Positions 7,907-16,529 of a stretch of 52,514 nt of DNA are shown in pieces (the first letter of the stretch is position 1; each line of letters opens with the position of its first letter). The notes under the pieces were generated by a model. The model was given only the letters and a program-made list of their open reading frames with translations, ran no database searches and was not told where the DNA came from. This stretch comes from an uncultured Clostridia bacterium (GTDB lineage Bacteria; Bacillota; Clostridia; Oscillospirales; Ruminococcaceae): positions 1 to 52,514 of the forward strand of contig CALWNN010000044.1 of the NCBI GenBank assembly GCA_944382845.1, in the 5' to 3' direction. The position numbers and the translations under genes were made by a program.

Positions 7907-8692
7907 TTATGAAGAAGCGGCAGTCATTTCGTTTCTGAAATTAATACGTATCTTGTCTGTGATCATAGCGATAAATTCACTGTTAGTAGGTTTACCCTTT
8001 TCAACGCTTATTGTATAGCCGAAAAACTTGTTTATCACCTGAACGTTCCCTCTGTCCCATGCGATCTCGATAGCGTGTCTTATTGCTCTTTCCACTCTTG
8101 ACGGAGTTGTATCGTACTTTTGCGCCACTGTGGGATAAAGAAGCTTTGTTATAGATTCAAGCATTTCCCGGTTTTCGATACAAAGAAGTATAGCGTCTCT
8201 GAGATAGTGATAACCTTTTATGTGCGCAGGAACCCCTATCTGGTGCATGATCTCGGTAACTGTTCTTTCAACGCTGAAATCATCGTTTCCTGAAGAATAA
8301 TCATTGCGTGAAGAAAAGCTTACTCCCATCATGGATCTTATTCTTTCTCCCAATATTTCTATATCAAAGGGCTTTAAGATAAATAATGCCGCTCCGTTTT
8401 CAAGCACAGACCTTTCGATAAACGGGTTGTCATAAGGACTTGTAACTATTATCTTCGGCTTTTTCATATTTAAAGTACTGACCCTTTTAAGTACTTCCAC
8501 TGCGTCTATCCCCGGCATAGCGGCGTCCATAAGTACAACGTCCGGCTGTTCGTTTCTGATAGCGTCAAGCACCACCTTACCGTCCTTGGGTCTTACAATT
8601 ACGTAAAAATCCATATTCCTTAAAACATTTGCATAGCACACTCCGAACTGTGCCGAATCATCGCCTATTAAGATTTTGATTTTTCCTGACAT
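7907..8692 (-). CDS. spo0A: Sporulation master regulator Spo0A
   Basis: A 261-residue response regulator. The receiver domain has the acidic pair D11-D12, the phosphoacceptor D56 (VVLMDAAMP) and Lys in FILKPFD. After a short Ser/Asn-rich linker comes the Spo0A DNA-binding domain with the recognition region [20 protein letters not shown]. Phosphorylated Spo0A binds 0A boxes (TGTCGAA) and starts sporulation. The start is ATG at 8692, chosen for its GGAGG site; the open frame extends 15 codons further but without one. The gene is monocistronic, separated from nrdR by two terminators, with its own promoter. Together with gerA and spoVAC it indicates a spore former. Confidence 0.97.
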   Translation of the reverse strand: MSGKIKILIGDDSAQFGVCYANVLRNMDFYVIVRPKDGKVVLDAIRNEQPDVVLMDAAMPGIDAVEVLKRVSTLNMKKPKIIVTSPYDNPFIERSVLENGAALFILKPFDIEILGERIRSMMGVSFSSRNDYSSGNDDFSVERTVTEIMHQIGVPAHIKGYHYLRDAILLCIENREMLESITKLLYPTVAQKYDTTPSRVERAIRHAIEIAWDRGNVQVINKFFGYTISVEKGKPTNSEFIAMITDKIRINFRNEMTAASS

Positions 8693-8842
8693 ACAGATCC
8701 TCCTATAAATTAATTTTTTTATAAACAAGCTTGTCAAGCAATTTATTTACCCCGAATACATTCCCGGACAATTTCATATCTCTGAATTATTTATGCCCTG
8801 AAAATATAGTTTACAAGAAACTGTAAATCTTGCTCTTGGTAT

Positions 8843-8871
8843 AGAATAGCACATTTCAATTTAAAAATCAA
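8843..8871 (-). promoter_or_regulatory. Candidate spo0A promoter
   Basis: Minus strand TTGATT (8866-8871), 17 bases, TATTCT (8843-8848), about 150 bases upstream of the spo0A start. About 40 bases further upstream AGTCGAA (8911-8917) differs from the 0A box TGTCGAA at one position, so Spo0A could act on its own gene. Confidence 0.5.
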
Positions 8872-9026
8872 TAGTTTTTTTCAATTTTTTTGATATTTTT
8901 CACAGTTATTTTCGACTTTTTTATACAAGATAGCCTATAAAAATACAGCTTATCAATTATTTTTAGAAATATCGATTTTTTATATATTAATTTGCAGGCA
9001 GACAGTTTTTGTTTTAAAAATAAAAA

Positions 9027-9051
9027 ATTCCCATGAAAAGACCGTGGGAAT
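9027..9051 (-). terminator. Second terminator between nrdR and spo0A
   Basis: ATTCCCA (9027-9033) pairs with TGGGAAT (9045-9051); on the minus strand it runs into a T-rich tail. It follows the stronger terminator at 9083-9117 and isolates spo0A from upstream transcription. Confidence 0.65.
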
Positions 9052-9082
9052 CAAATGTACATATTATTTTTAATGCATAAAA

Positions 9083-9117
9083 AAGCCTCTTGTGGTTTTA
9101 ATATCCACAAGAGGCTT
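9083..9117 (-). terminator. nrdR terminator
   Basis: AAGCCTCTTGTGG (9083-9095) pairs perfectly with CCACAAGAGGCTT (9105-9117), followed on the minus strand by six T. This is a strong intrinsic terminator. The 550 bases between nrdR and spo0A otherwise hold the second terminator, the spo0A promoter and a family A end. Confidence 0.85.
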
Positions 9118-9141
9118 CTGTTTTTAAGACTTTTTTCAAAA

Positions 9142-9158
9142 TTTAAATCGGAGCAAAG
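9142..9158 (+). repeat. Family A end fragment downstream of nrdR
   Basis: TTTAAATCGGAGCAAAG, identical to the end of the full elements, then sequence unrelated to them. It lies in the 3' region of nrdR, before the terminator. Confidence 0.6.
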
Positions 9159-9242
9159 GTATGATCAGAGAGAAACAAAAGCCCTGTCACATCATAATTC
9201 CTTTTCTTAAACAGCCCCATATTAAACAGTCTCATAGGTTTT

Positions 9243-9686
9243 TCAGCAATTAAGCTCTGAAATAATTTTTATAAAGCTTTCAACGTCGTTGAAGTCCTTA
9301 TACACGGAAGCGAATCTGACATACGCCACAAGGTCAAGCTTTTTAAGTCCGGCAAGCACCTTATCCCCGATTTCGCTTGTGGTAGTTTCCGTCTGCATAG
9401 CGTTTGCATAGGTGTTTTCGATATCGTCAACAAGAGCAAGCACACTCTCAACGCTTACAGGACGTTTTTTAATTGCCGTCTGGATACCTTTGAGTAGCTT
9501 TTCACGGTCGAACTGTTCAAAGCTTCCGTCACGTTTATAGACCATAAGCAGGGGTTTTTCAACCACCTCATATGTAGTGAACCTTTTTCCGCATTTCACA
9601 CATTCACGGCGCCGGCGTTTCTTTTCGTCGCTTGGTCTTGAATCTATTACTTTTGTGTCTTCATAATTACAAAACGGACATCTCAT
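9243..9686 (-). CDS. nrdR: Transcriptional repressor NrdR
   Basis: A 147-residue protein. The zinc ribbon has paired Cys at MRCPFC (C3, C6) and CVKC (about C29, C32) flanking a basic SRPSDEKKRRRREC loop, followed by an ATP-cone (about 48-138; VYKRDGSFEQFDREKLLKGI). NrdR senses ATP/dATP and represses ribonucleotide reductase genes. Length is normal (about 150). Three residues usually present in the basic loop appear to be missing. ATG with AAGGAG 8 bases upstream. It stands alone with its own promoter and terminator; no nrd genes are nearby. Confidence 0.96.
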   Translation of the reverse strand: MRCPFCNYEDTKVIDSRPSDEKKRRRRECVKCGKRFTTYEVVEKPLLMVYKRDGSFEQFDREKLLKGIQTAIKKRPVSVESVLALVDDIENTYANAMQTETTTSEIGDKVLAGLKKLDLVAYVRFASVYKDFNDVESFIKIISELNC

Positions 9687-9735
9687 CTTTGTTGCTCCTT
9701 CTGCATTAAAAAAGTGTTGTTGCTTCTACATATAT

Positions 9736-9764
9736 ATTTTAGCACATCTTGTATCCGATTTCAA
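9736..9764 (-). promoter_or_regulatory. nrdR promoter
   Basis: Minus strand TTGAAA (9759-9764), 17 bases, TAAAAT (9736-9741), about 45 bases upstream of the nrdR start codon. Confidence 0.65.
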
Positions 9765-9868
9765 GAGACACACAAAATAAAGTTGTTGTGCAAAAAATTG
9801 TCGGCAAATCTGCCACAGGCAGGCGAAAACCTCAGACGCAAAATTGTTTTAAGGCAATGTAAAATCTC

Positions 9869-9897
9869 TTGCAATAAGAAATGAAATATGATATAAT
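9869..9897 (+). promoter_or_regulatory. Promoter of the Asp23-like/fakA operon
   Basis: TTGCAA (9869-9874), 17 bases, TATAAT (9892-9897), 45 bases upstream of the Asp23-like start codon. Confidence 0.75.
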
Positions 9898-9941
9898 AAT
9901 TGAAAATAGTTAAAAATCATAAAGAAAGGAAGCCGTGTACG

Positions 9942-10289
9942 ATGATAAAAAACGAAAACCATATCGGTGAAATAATCCTGTCAAAGGAATATCTGAAACA
10001 TCTTATCGGAAAAACAGTTACTGACTGCTTTGGTGTTGTGGGAACAAACTGCTTCGGAGCGGCTCAGGGTTTAAGAGCAGTCTTTCAAAGCTCTTCTCCG
10101 GACAACGGAGTAATAATCCGTCAAAAAGACAACAAACTGTATATCGATCTTCATATCTGCGTAAGCTATGGTATAAATCTTTCGGCAATAAGCGACAGCA
10201 TTGTAAGCAAAGTAAGATTTGCCCTTGAAAACGAAGCCGGCGTACAAGTCGCAAAGATAAATCTTTTTATTGACGATATGAAAAACTGA
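9942..10289 (+). CDS. Asp23/Gls24 family envelope-stress protein (YloU-like)
   Basis: A 115-residue alpha/beta protein with the family core GEIILSKEYLKHLIGKTVTDCFGVVG, followed by LHICVSYGINLSAISDSIVSKVRFALENEAGVQVAKINLFIDDM. YloU/Asp23 proteins are small cytoplasmic or membrane-associated proteins of unclear function that are often encoded directly before the DhaL-like kinase FakA (YloV), exactly as here. The start is ATG at 9942 with AGAAAGGA upstream; the frame is open to 9900 but that part lacks a ribosome binding site. It forms an operon with fakA, 75 bases downstream. Confidence 0.85.
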   Translation: MIKNENHIGEIILSKEYLKHLIGKTVTDCFGVVGTNCFGAAQGLRAVFQSSSPDNGVIIRQKDNKLYIDLHICVSYGINLSAISDSIVSKVRFALENEAGVQVAKINLFIDDMKN

Positions 10290-10364
10290 CTGATCCCGCA
10301 AAAACTGATCGGGGAATTTAATTTATCCTTGCAATTATTTTGCAGGTGTTAGGAGGAAATTTTT

Positions 10365-11999
10365 GTGATTGAAGGAAAACAGCTTCGCGATGCCATCATA
10401 AGCGGCGCAAACGCTATCTCCAATAACAAGAAAAGTGTTGACGAACTAAACGTATTTCCTGTTCCTGACGGAGATACCGGCACAAATATGTCCATGACCA
10501 TTTCAAACAGCGTTATGGAACTTTCAAGAATGAACGACAGCGTTACCGTTTCACAGGTGGCCGACGCTGCCGCTTCAGCCCTTTTAAGAGGAGCAAGAGG
10601 TAATTCGGGAGTTATACTTTCTCTATTGTTCAGAGGCTTTTCAAAAGGTCTTTCAGGAATGAAGGAAGCTGACTGCGACGGACTTGTAAGGGCTCTTGAA
10701 GCAGGAGTTGAAGGAGCCTATAAGGCTGTTATGAAGCCTACGGAGGGCACAATACTTACCGTTGCGAGAATGGCCGCTCAGAGAGCCAAGGAGATATCTC
10801 TATCTACAAATGACGAGATAATTTTATGGTCGGAAGTGTGCAATGCCGCAAAGGAAGCTCTTGAAAATACCCCGAACCAGCTTGAAGCGCTAAAAAAAGC
10901 CGGGGTAGTCGACGCAGGAGGCAAGGGACTTGTTATAATCTTTGACGCAATGCTTGAAACCTTTAAAACAGGAAATATCGTCAAGGCTGTGAATAAAGCT
11001 GATAAACCTGCCGTTACAGTTGAGACTTTCGCCTCTACCGTCGGTCAGTTCGACAGTGAAATAACATTTACCTACTGCACTGAAATGCTTATTACCAAAA
11101 AAGAGGACGCTCAGGACTCTTCAAAGCTCAGAGCTTATCTTGAAACCATCGGCGACTGCGTTGTGGTAGTTGAGGACGATGAAATAATAAAAGTTCATGT
11201 TCATACAAACAACCCCGGCAAGGCAATTGAAAAAGGACTTGAATTCGGGTATATCAATCTTCCCAAAATTGAAAATATGAAGCTTCAGCATGAGCAGAGA
11301 CAAAAGCAGTCGCAGACTGAATTTACGCCTGTTCCCCCTGAGAAAAAATACGGATTTGTGGCTGTTGCCGCAGGCGCCGGGCTTGAATCTGTATTTTCCG
11401 ATATAGGCGTCGACTGCATCGTCAAAGGCGGTCAGACCATGAACCCGTCAACCGAAGATATCCTTGCGGCAATAAGCGCCTGCCCGGCTGAGATTGTTTT
11501 TGTTCTTCCAAACAACAAAAATATTATCATGGCGGCTGAACAGGCGGTAAGACTTGCCGACAGAAAGGTGTGCGTTTTACAGACAAGAACAATTCCACAA
11601 GGCATGGCGGCTATGCTTGCTTTCGACCCGGACGCCGATTTCAACACAAACAGAGTTGAAATGACAAAAGCTCTTGACAACGTTTCAACAGGTCAGATAA
11701 CCTTTGCCGCAAGAGACAGCGACTATGAAGGTCACGCTATCAAGGAAGGTGAGATACTCGCCCTCGACAACGGAAAATTATCTTTTGTTGACAAGGACGT
11801 TGCCAAGGCGGCATACAAGCTTACAAAGAAGCTCGTTAAAAGCGACAGCTCTTTTGTTACGGTAATCTACGGCTCGGACGTTACAGACGAGAGTGCGGAA
11901 AGCTTGGTTTCACAGCTTCAGAGCAAATTTTCAAATCTTGAAATAAATCTCATAAACGGCGGTCAGCCCGTATATTATTATATCATTTCTGTTGAATAA
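10365..11999 (+). CDS. fakA: Fatty acid kinase FakA-like protein (DhaL/YloV family)
   Basis: A 544-residue protein starting at GTG 10365 with AGGAGG 8-9 bases upstream. The N-terminal DhaL-type kinase domain (about 1-200) has the Mg-ATP binding signature NVFPVPDGDTGTNM and the Gly-rich RGARGNSGVILS, plus GVVDAGGKGL. The central and C-terminal parts (about 230-544) match the YloV/FakA extension, including IIKVHVHTNNPGKAIEKG and FVLPNNKNIIMAAEQA. In staphylococci FakA phosphorylates fatty acids bound to the DegV-family protein FakB for phospholipid synthesis. No FakB gene is in the window. Length is normal. A family B repeat begins two bases after the stop codon. Confidence 0.9.
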   Translation: MIEGKQLRDAIISGANAISNNKKSVDELNVFPVPDGDTGTNMSMTISNSVMELSRMNDSVTVSQVADAAASALLRGARGNSGVILSLLFRGFSKGLSGMKEADCDGLVRALEAGVEGAYKAVMKPTEGTILTVARMAAQRAKEISLSTNDEIILWSEVCNAAKEALENTPNQLEALKKAGVVDAGGKGLVIIFDAMLETFKTGNIVKAVNKADKPAVTVETFASTVGQFDSEITFTYCTEMLITKKEDAQDSSKLRAYLETIGDCVVVVEDDEIIKVHVHTNNPGKAIEKGLEFGYINLPKIENMKLQHEQRQKQSQTEFTPVPPEKKYGFVAVAAGAGLESVFSDIGVDCIVKGGQTMNPSTEDILAAISACPAEIVFVLPNNKNIIMAAEQAVRLADRKVCVLQTRTIPQGMAAMLAFDPDADFNTNRVEMTKALDNVSTGQITFAARDSDYEGHAIKEGEILALDNGKLSFVDKDVAKAAYKLTKKLVKSDSSFVTVIYGSDVTDESAESLVSQLQSKFSNLEINLINGGQPVYYYIISVE

Positions 12000-12001
12000 C
12001 C

Positions 12002-12097
12002 GCAGGAAGGTTCCTGCACCCTATTCGCCGGACAAAGATAAAGCTTATTATCTTTGCTCCGAAAACTCGGACAGATAAGGTTTATTACTTTTAGAAA
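12002..12097 (+). repeat. Family B repeat, single copy after fakA
   Basis: Starts with GCAGGAAGGTTCCTGC (7-base arms, two-base centre) only two bases after the fakA stop codon, followed by ACCCTATTCGCCGG and a tail with TTTGCTCCGAAAACTC. The order of motifs is the same as in the triple arrays at 27083 and 48814. Confidence 0.7.
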
Positions 12098-12122
12098 CCG
12101 CCCTGACTCCGTGCTTAATTCA

Positions 12123-12149
12123 CCCCGACTTTCAATAGTTGGGGTTTTT
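12123..12149 (+). terminator. Terminator of the Asp23-like/fakA operon
   Basis: CCCCGACT (12123-12130) pairs with AGTTGGGG (12137-12144), then a T run. It lies downstream of the family B copy. Confidence 0.8.
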
Positions 12150-12270
12150 ATTTTTGCTCACACCCATAGCATAATAAAGCAAAAGCTTTTTCCGATATTT
12201 CCAATATAACTATAACGCCTATAACGTCAAACGGCACAAAGTGAAAATTTCATGCCTTTATTCATCAGAC

Positions 12271-12304
12271 AAAAAAACGCCCCGATACCGCTGTTAGCGG
12301 GGCG
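12271..12304 (-). terminator. pfp terminator
   Basis: CGCCCCG (12278-12284) pairs with CGGGGCG (12298-12304), followed on the minus strand by seven T. The 316-base gap between fakA and pfp is filled by the family B copy and these two converging terminators. Confidence 0.8.
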
Positions 12305-12315
12305 GGGCGCACCTG

Positions 12316-13530
12316 CTATCTTTTAAAGTGTACAGGCATACCGTTTTTCATTTTTATCTTTACTTCTCCTTGGATAAGAGGAAGAAAATATTTCTCCGCC
12401 TCAGGCAGAACATTGTTTCCGGCTTTGTTTATCCACTTGTCAGGAAAGAATTTTTCCTTGTTTGCAACTTCCCGGGCATCCACCATCTCAATGTTTATCG
12501 CATACGGAACATCGGAAACACGTTTGAAACACATCATTTTTCCCGTGTTCCCCGAAAGAGCCGCCCCAAGAGCCATCGCTCCTATTTCCTCAGCCTCGTC
12601 AATGTCCGTCTTTGAACAAATATGAGACGAACACCTTTGCATAACGTTAAGCTCTATAGAACGCACCTTGCAGTTAAGTTCTGCGGCAATTATCCGCTCA
12701 AGACATTTTCCGACTCCCGAAAGGTACTTGTGACCAAATACATCCTCAGCCCCTGAACGGAAGCTTTCAAGGGGATATTCCTCAGGGTCTATTTTGATCC
12801 CCTCCGAAACCGCAATTATTACCGCCTTGTGCTTTGCCTGTTCTTTTCTTACATCTTCAATAAAATTCTTGACCGAAAAAGATCTTTCGGGAAGATAAAT
12901 AAGGTGGGGAGCTTCCTCGCCGTTTGCCTTTAACATACAGGTCGAAGCCGCAAGCCAGCCTGCGTGCCTCCCCATAATCTCAACAATAGTAACCGAATCT
13001 ATGCTGTAAACAGAGCTGTCCCTGATTATTTCCTGAACGGACGCCGCCACGTACTTTGCCGCCGAACCGAATCCGGGCGTATGGTCAGTTACGGGAAGAT
13101 CGTTGTCAATAGTCTTTGGAACTCCTATTACCTTTATATCAGAACCTATCCTTTCAAAGTAATCCGACAGCTTGACCACAGTGTCCATAGAGTCGTTTCC
13201 CCCGATATAAATGAAAATCTCGATCCTGTGCTTTGTAAGACAGGAAAGTATCTTTTCATAAACAACGCTGTCCTTTTCATAATCGGGAAGCTTGTACCTG
13301 CAAGAACCCAGCATGGTGGACGGAGTCTGCCTTAAAAGCTCCATATCTTCATTTGTTCTTATAACCGTTTTAAGGTCGATAAGCTCGTCGTTGATTATTC
13401 CCTCGATCCCGTTTATCGAACCGAAAACAGCATCGATCTTCTTTGTCTTGAACCCCTGCTTAAACACTCCCACAAGGCTTGCGTTTATGGCGCAGGTAGG
13501 ACCGCCGGACTGTGCAACTGCAATATTCAT
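12316..13530 (-). CDS. pfp: Pyrophosphate-dependent 6-phosphofructokinase
   Basis: A 404-residue phosphofructokinase of the PPi-type clade. Seen directly: IGGNDSMDT in place of the GGDGS of ATP enzymes, PKTIDNDL (Lys where ATP enzymes have Gly), and MGRHAGWLAA. These substitutions are established markers for PPi as phosphoryl donor, which makes the reaction reversible and spares ATP in glycolysis. ATG with a weak upstream site (GGGGAAAG); the N-terminus MNIAVAQSGGPTCAINASL is the expected first strand and Gly-rich loop. Monocistronic, with its own promoter and terminator. Anaerobic cellulolytic clostridia commonly use this enzyme. Confidence 0.9.
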   Translation of the reverse strand: MNIAVAQSGGPTCAINASLVGVFKQGFKTKKIDAVFGSINGIEGIINDELIDLKTVIRTNEDMELLRQTPSTMLGSCRYKLPDYEKDSVVYEKILSCLTKHRIEIFIYIGGNDSMDTVVKLSDYFERIGSDIKVIGVPKTIDNDLPVTDHTPGFGSAAKYVAASVQEIIRDSSVYSIDSVTIVEIMGRHAGWLAASTCMLKANGEEAPHLIYLPERSFSVKNFIEDVRKEQAKHKAVIIAVSEGIKIDPEEYPLESFRSGAEDVFGHKYLSGVGKCLERIIAAELNCKVRSIELNVMQRCSSHICSKTDIDEAEEIGAMALGAALSGNTGKMMCFKRVSDVPYAINIEMVDAREVANKEKFFPDKWINKAGNNVLPEAEKYFLPLIQGEVKIKMKNGMPVHFKR

Positions 13531-13575
13531 AAGCTTTCCCCTTTTTTCTTGTAAAAAAATTAAACCTTCTTTAAA

Positions 13576-13604
13576 ATTTTATCATATTATTTCCCTTTAT
13601 TCAA
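13576..13604 (-). promoter_or_regulatory. pfp promoter
   Basis: Minus strand TTGAAT (13599-13604), 17 bases, TAAAAT (13576-13581), about 50 bases before the pfp start codon. Confidence 0.65.
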
Positions 13605-13704
13605 GTGTTTTTTTTCAGCCAAATCATATTTTGTAGCCTTTCACAATGAAAACAATTACATTTCACCGCTGTTTTGTAGCTCTGCTCCCGGTTTCTTGCC
13701 ACTG

Positions 13705-13733
13705 TTGACAAAAATTAAAATGTGTGCGATAAT
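13705..13733 (+). promoter_or_regulatory. valS promoter
   Basis: TTGACA (13705-13710), 17 bases, GATAAT (13728-13733). The predicted leader is about 145 bases and contains a small ORF and a hairpin. Confidence 0.8.
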
Positions 13734-13774
13734 ATAAAGATAACATATTTATGTTTTATGAAAGGACGGATTTT

Positions 13775-13834
13775 ATGAACCGTGGTTTTGCTATCCTTTT
13801 CAACCCGACCGAACAGGCGGTTTACCGAGTCTGA
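13775..13834 (+). CDS. Possible 19-codon leader ORF upstream of valS
   Basis: ATG at 13775 with AAAGGA ending about 9 bases upstream; reads MNRGFAILFNPTEQAVYRV and stops with TGA. It lies 35 to 95 bases after the predicted transcription start of the valS promoter. Its last codons (GCG GTT TAC CGA GTC, two of them Val) form the 5' arm of an inverted repeat whose other arm lies 22 bases before the valS start. A ribosome at the end of this ORF would open that hairpin, so translation of the leader could control valS. Whether it is translated is not known. Confidence 0.4.
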   Translation: MNRGFAILFNPTEQAVYRV

Positions 13835-13857
13835 TATATTTATTTGAATTGTAAACC
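13819..13857 (+). promoter_or_regulatory. Inverted repeat in the valS leader
   Basis: CGGTTTAC and GTAAACCG form an 8-bp stem with a loop of about 23 bases. It is followed by an A-rich stretch and then the valS ribosome binding site, so it is not an intrinsic terminator. No T-box core was found in this leader. Confidence 0.45.
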
Positions 13858-13886
13858 GAAAAATAAAACCGAAAGGAATAAAAACT

Positions 13887-16511
13887 ATGAAAAAAGAACT
13901 GTCAAAGCTTTATGAACCTGAAAAGGTTGAAAATAAAATATACGATTTCTGGCAGGAAAACAAGTGCTTTCACGCCGAAAGAGATCCTGAAAAAACTCCG
14001 TACACCATAGTTATCCCTCCTCCGAATGTAACGGGACAGCTCCACATGGGTCACGCCCTTGACGAGACCTTGCAGGATATACTTATCCGTTGGAAGAGAA
14101 TGAGCGGATATTCCGCACTCTGGCTTCCCGGAACAGACCATGCGGCAATTGCAACGGAAGCTAAGATTGTCGAAGCAATGGCTAAAGAAGGTCTTACAAA
14201 GGACGACCTTGGCCGTGAAGGCTTTATGAAACGTGCATGGGCATGGAAAGAGAAGTTTGGGGGAAGAATAGTTGAACAGCTTAAAAAGCTGGGCTCTTCC
14301 TGCGATTGGGACAGAGAAAGATTTACAATGGACGAGGGCTGTTCCGAAGCTGTTAAGGAGGTTTTCGTAAAATACTACGAAAAAGGACTTATCTACCGTG
14401 GAGAAAGAATGATAAACTGGTGCCCGCATTGCCTTACCTCTCTTTCCGACGCAGAGGTTACATTTGAAGAGCAGGCGGGTCACTTCTGGCATCTGAGATA
14501 TCCTCTTAAAGACGGAAGCGGTTATGTTGAGCTTGCGACAACCCGTCCCGAAACTCTCCTCGGAGATACTGCCGTTGCTGTAAACCCCAACGACGAAAGA
14601 TATAAGGACATTGTGGGAAAAACTCTTATTCTTCCTCTTGTGGGAAGGGAAATTCCTGTTGTTGCTGACGATTACGTTGAAATGGACTTCGGAACAGGAG
14701 TTGTTAAGATAACTCCCGCCCACGACCCTAACGACTTTGAGGTCGGAAAGCGCCATAACCTTGAAGTTATTAACGTTATGACCGAGGACGCCAAGATAGT
14801 TGACGACTACCCGGATTATGCAGGCCTTGACAGGTACGACGCAAGGAAGAAAATTGTCGAGGACCTGGAAAAGGGCGGATTCTTAGTAAGAGTTGAGGAA
14901 CACGTTCATAATGTAGGAACTTGTTACAGATGTTCAACGACAGTTGAACCAAGAGTTTCAACACAGTGGTTCGTTAAAATGAAACCGCTTGCTCAGCCTG
15001 CCATTGACGCCGTTAAAAACGGGGAAACAAAGTTTGTTCCGGAAAGATTTGAAAAAATCTATTTCCACTGGCTTGAAAATATCCGTGACTGGTGTATTTC
15101 ACGTCAGATATGGTGGGGGCATCAGATACCTGCGTTTTACTGCGACGACTGTGGCGAAATGGTTGTCACAAAGCAAAAATCTGCGGTTTGTCCCAAATGC
15201 GGAAAGCAAATGCGTCAGGACCCCGACACTCTCGACACATGGTTTTCTTCCGCTCTATGGCCTTTTTCAACTCTGGGCTGGCCTGACGAGAACGCAGAGG
15301 ACTTTAAATACTTCTATCCTACAAACACTCTTGTTACAGGCTACGACATAATCCCGTTCTGGGTAATGAGAATGATGTTTTCGGGAATTGAATGTACTCG
15401 AAGAGTTCCTTTTGACACAGTGCTTATCCACGGACTTGTAAGGGATGAGCTTGGAAGAAAAATGTCAAAATCCTTAGGCAACGGAATTGACCCGCTGGAA
15501 GTAATTGAAAAGTATGGCGCAGACGCTCTCAGATTTATGCTTGCAACGGGAAATTCACCCGGAAACGATATGAGATACATTGAAAGCAAGGTAAAGGCAA
15601 GCAGAAACTTTGCAAACAAACTGTGGAATGCTTCAAGATACGTTATGATGAATCTTCCGGAGGATTTCAAAGCGGACAAGCTTCCCGACGAACCTGCTCT
15701 TGAGGACAAGTGGGTCATCTCAAAATTCAACACCCTTGCAATGGAAGTTAATGAAAACCTTGAAAAGTGCGAGCTTGGAATTGCCGCACAAAAACTATAC
15801 GACTTTATATGGGACATCTACTGCGACTGGTACATCGAGTTTACAAAGCCGAGGATTCAGGCAGGAGGAGAGAATGCCGAGAAGGCTCAGTGCGTACTCG
15901 TGTGGGTAATGAAGGGAATGTTAAAGCTTCTTCACCCGTTCATGCCCTTCATCACGGAAGAGATATGGCAGGCTCTTGTAAACGACGGAAGCATTATCAT
16001 GTTAGAGAAATTCCCTGTATATGACAAGGCTCTTGCTTACGACAGGGAAGAAGACGAAGTTGAAAAGATAATCGCCGTTATAAGAGGAGTAAGAAACTGC
16101 CGTGCCGAGATGAACGTTGTTCCATCGGTCAAGGCAAAGCTTTACATTGAAACTGCCGAGAGGGACGCCTTTGAAAAGGGACGGATTCTTATAGAAAGGC
16201 TTGCGTACGCTTCCGGAATTGAAATCGGAGAAAAGTGGGATATACCCGACTGCGTAACAGTTGTTACCGACAGTGCAAGAGTATTCATTCCGCTTTCGGA
16301 CATTGTTGATACGGAAAAAGAGCTTGCAAGGCTTGAAAAGGAAAGAAAAGCGGTTCAAAAGGACCTTGACTTTTTAGGCGGAAAGCTTTCAAATCAGGGA
16401 TTTTTAGCAAAGGCTCCGGAAAAGCTCATTGAAGCCGAAAAGGCAAAATACGCAAAGGCACAGGAAAAAATGGATAAGATACTCGTTTCCATAAACGCAC
16501 TTAAAAAATAA
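13887..16511 (+). CDS. valS: Valyl-tRNA synthetase
   Basis: An 874-residue class I aminoacyl-tRNA synthetase. HIGH motif HMGH at residues 53-56 in PNVTGQLHMGHAL; KMSKS at 525-529; CP1 editing domain in between (TTRPETLLGDTAVAVNP and DFGTGVVKITPAHDPNDF are typical ValRS editing residues); zinc-finger-like CDDCGEMV...CPKCGKQM insertion; WWGHQIPAFYC. The C-terminal coiled-coil tail (about 810-874, ELARLEKERKAVQKDLDFLGGKLSNQGFLAKAP) binds tRNA. Full length. ATG with CGAAAGGA upstream. It is followed after 18 bases by a small membrane protein gene in the same transcript. Confidence 0.98.
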   Translation: MKKELSKLYEPEKVENKIYDFWQENKCFHAERDPEKTPYTIVIPPPNVTGQLHMGHALDETLQDILIRWKRMSGYSALWLPGTDHAAIATEAKIVEAMAKEGLTKDDLGREGFMKRAWAWKEKFGGRIVEQLKKLGSSCDWDRERFTMDEGCSEAVKEVFVKYYEKGLIYRGERMINWCPHCLTSLSDAEVTFEEQAGHFWHLRYPLKDGSGYVELATTRPETLLGDTAVAVNPNDERYKDIVGKTLILPLVGREIPVVADDYVEMDFGTGVVKITPAHDPNDFEVGKRHNLEVINVMTEDAKIVDDYPDYAGLDRYDARKKIVEDLEKGGFLVRVEEHVHNVGTCYRCSTTVEPRVSTQWFVKMKPLAQPAIDAVKNGETKFVPERFEKIYFHWLENIRDWCISRQIWWGHQIPAFYCDDCGEMVVTKQKSAVCPKCGKQMRQDPDTLDTWFSSALWPFSTLGWPDENAEDFKYFYPTNTLVTGYDIIPFWVMRMMFSGIECTRRVPFDTVLIHGLVRDELGRKMSKSLGNGIDPLEVIEKYGADALRFMLATGNSPGNDMRYIESKVKASRNFANKLWNASRYVMMNLPEDFKADKLPDEPALEDKWVISKFNTLAMEVNENLEKCELGIAAQKLYDFIWDIYCDWYIEFTKPRIQAGGENAEKAQCVLVWVMKGMLKLLHPFMPFITEEIWQALVNDGSIIMLEKFPVYDKALAYDREEDEVEKIIAVIRGVRNCRAEMNVVPSVKAKLYIETAERDAFEKGRILIERLAYASGIEIGEKWDIPDCVTVVTDSARVFIPLSDIVDTEKELARLEKERKAVQKDLDFLGGKLSNQGFLAKAPEKLIEAEKAKYAKAQEKMDKILVSINALKK

Positions 16512-16529
16512 AAAGGAAAGGGTTGTGCT

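Noticed and set aside
9765-9810. NrdR box upstream of nrdR
   Set aside because: An ACACAAAATAAAGTTGT segment is only weakly palindromic and there are no ribonucleotide reductase genes nearby.
13819-13857. BirA-type operator in the valS leader
   Set aside because: The arms are in the order GGTTTAC...GTAAACC, the reverse of the biotin operator, and there is no biotin gene here.
13734-13886. T-box riboswitch before valS
   Set aside because: No T-box core sequence and no antiterminator/terminator pair could be found in the 150-base leader.
13902-14756. 284-codon minus-strand ORF inside valS
   Set aside because: It lies wholly within a clear valS coding region, has no ribosome binding site and its translation resembles no known protein.
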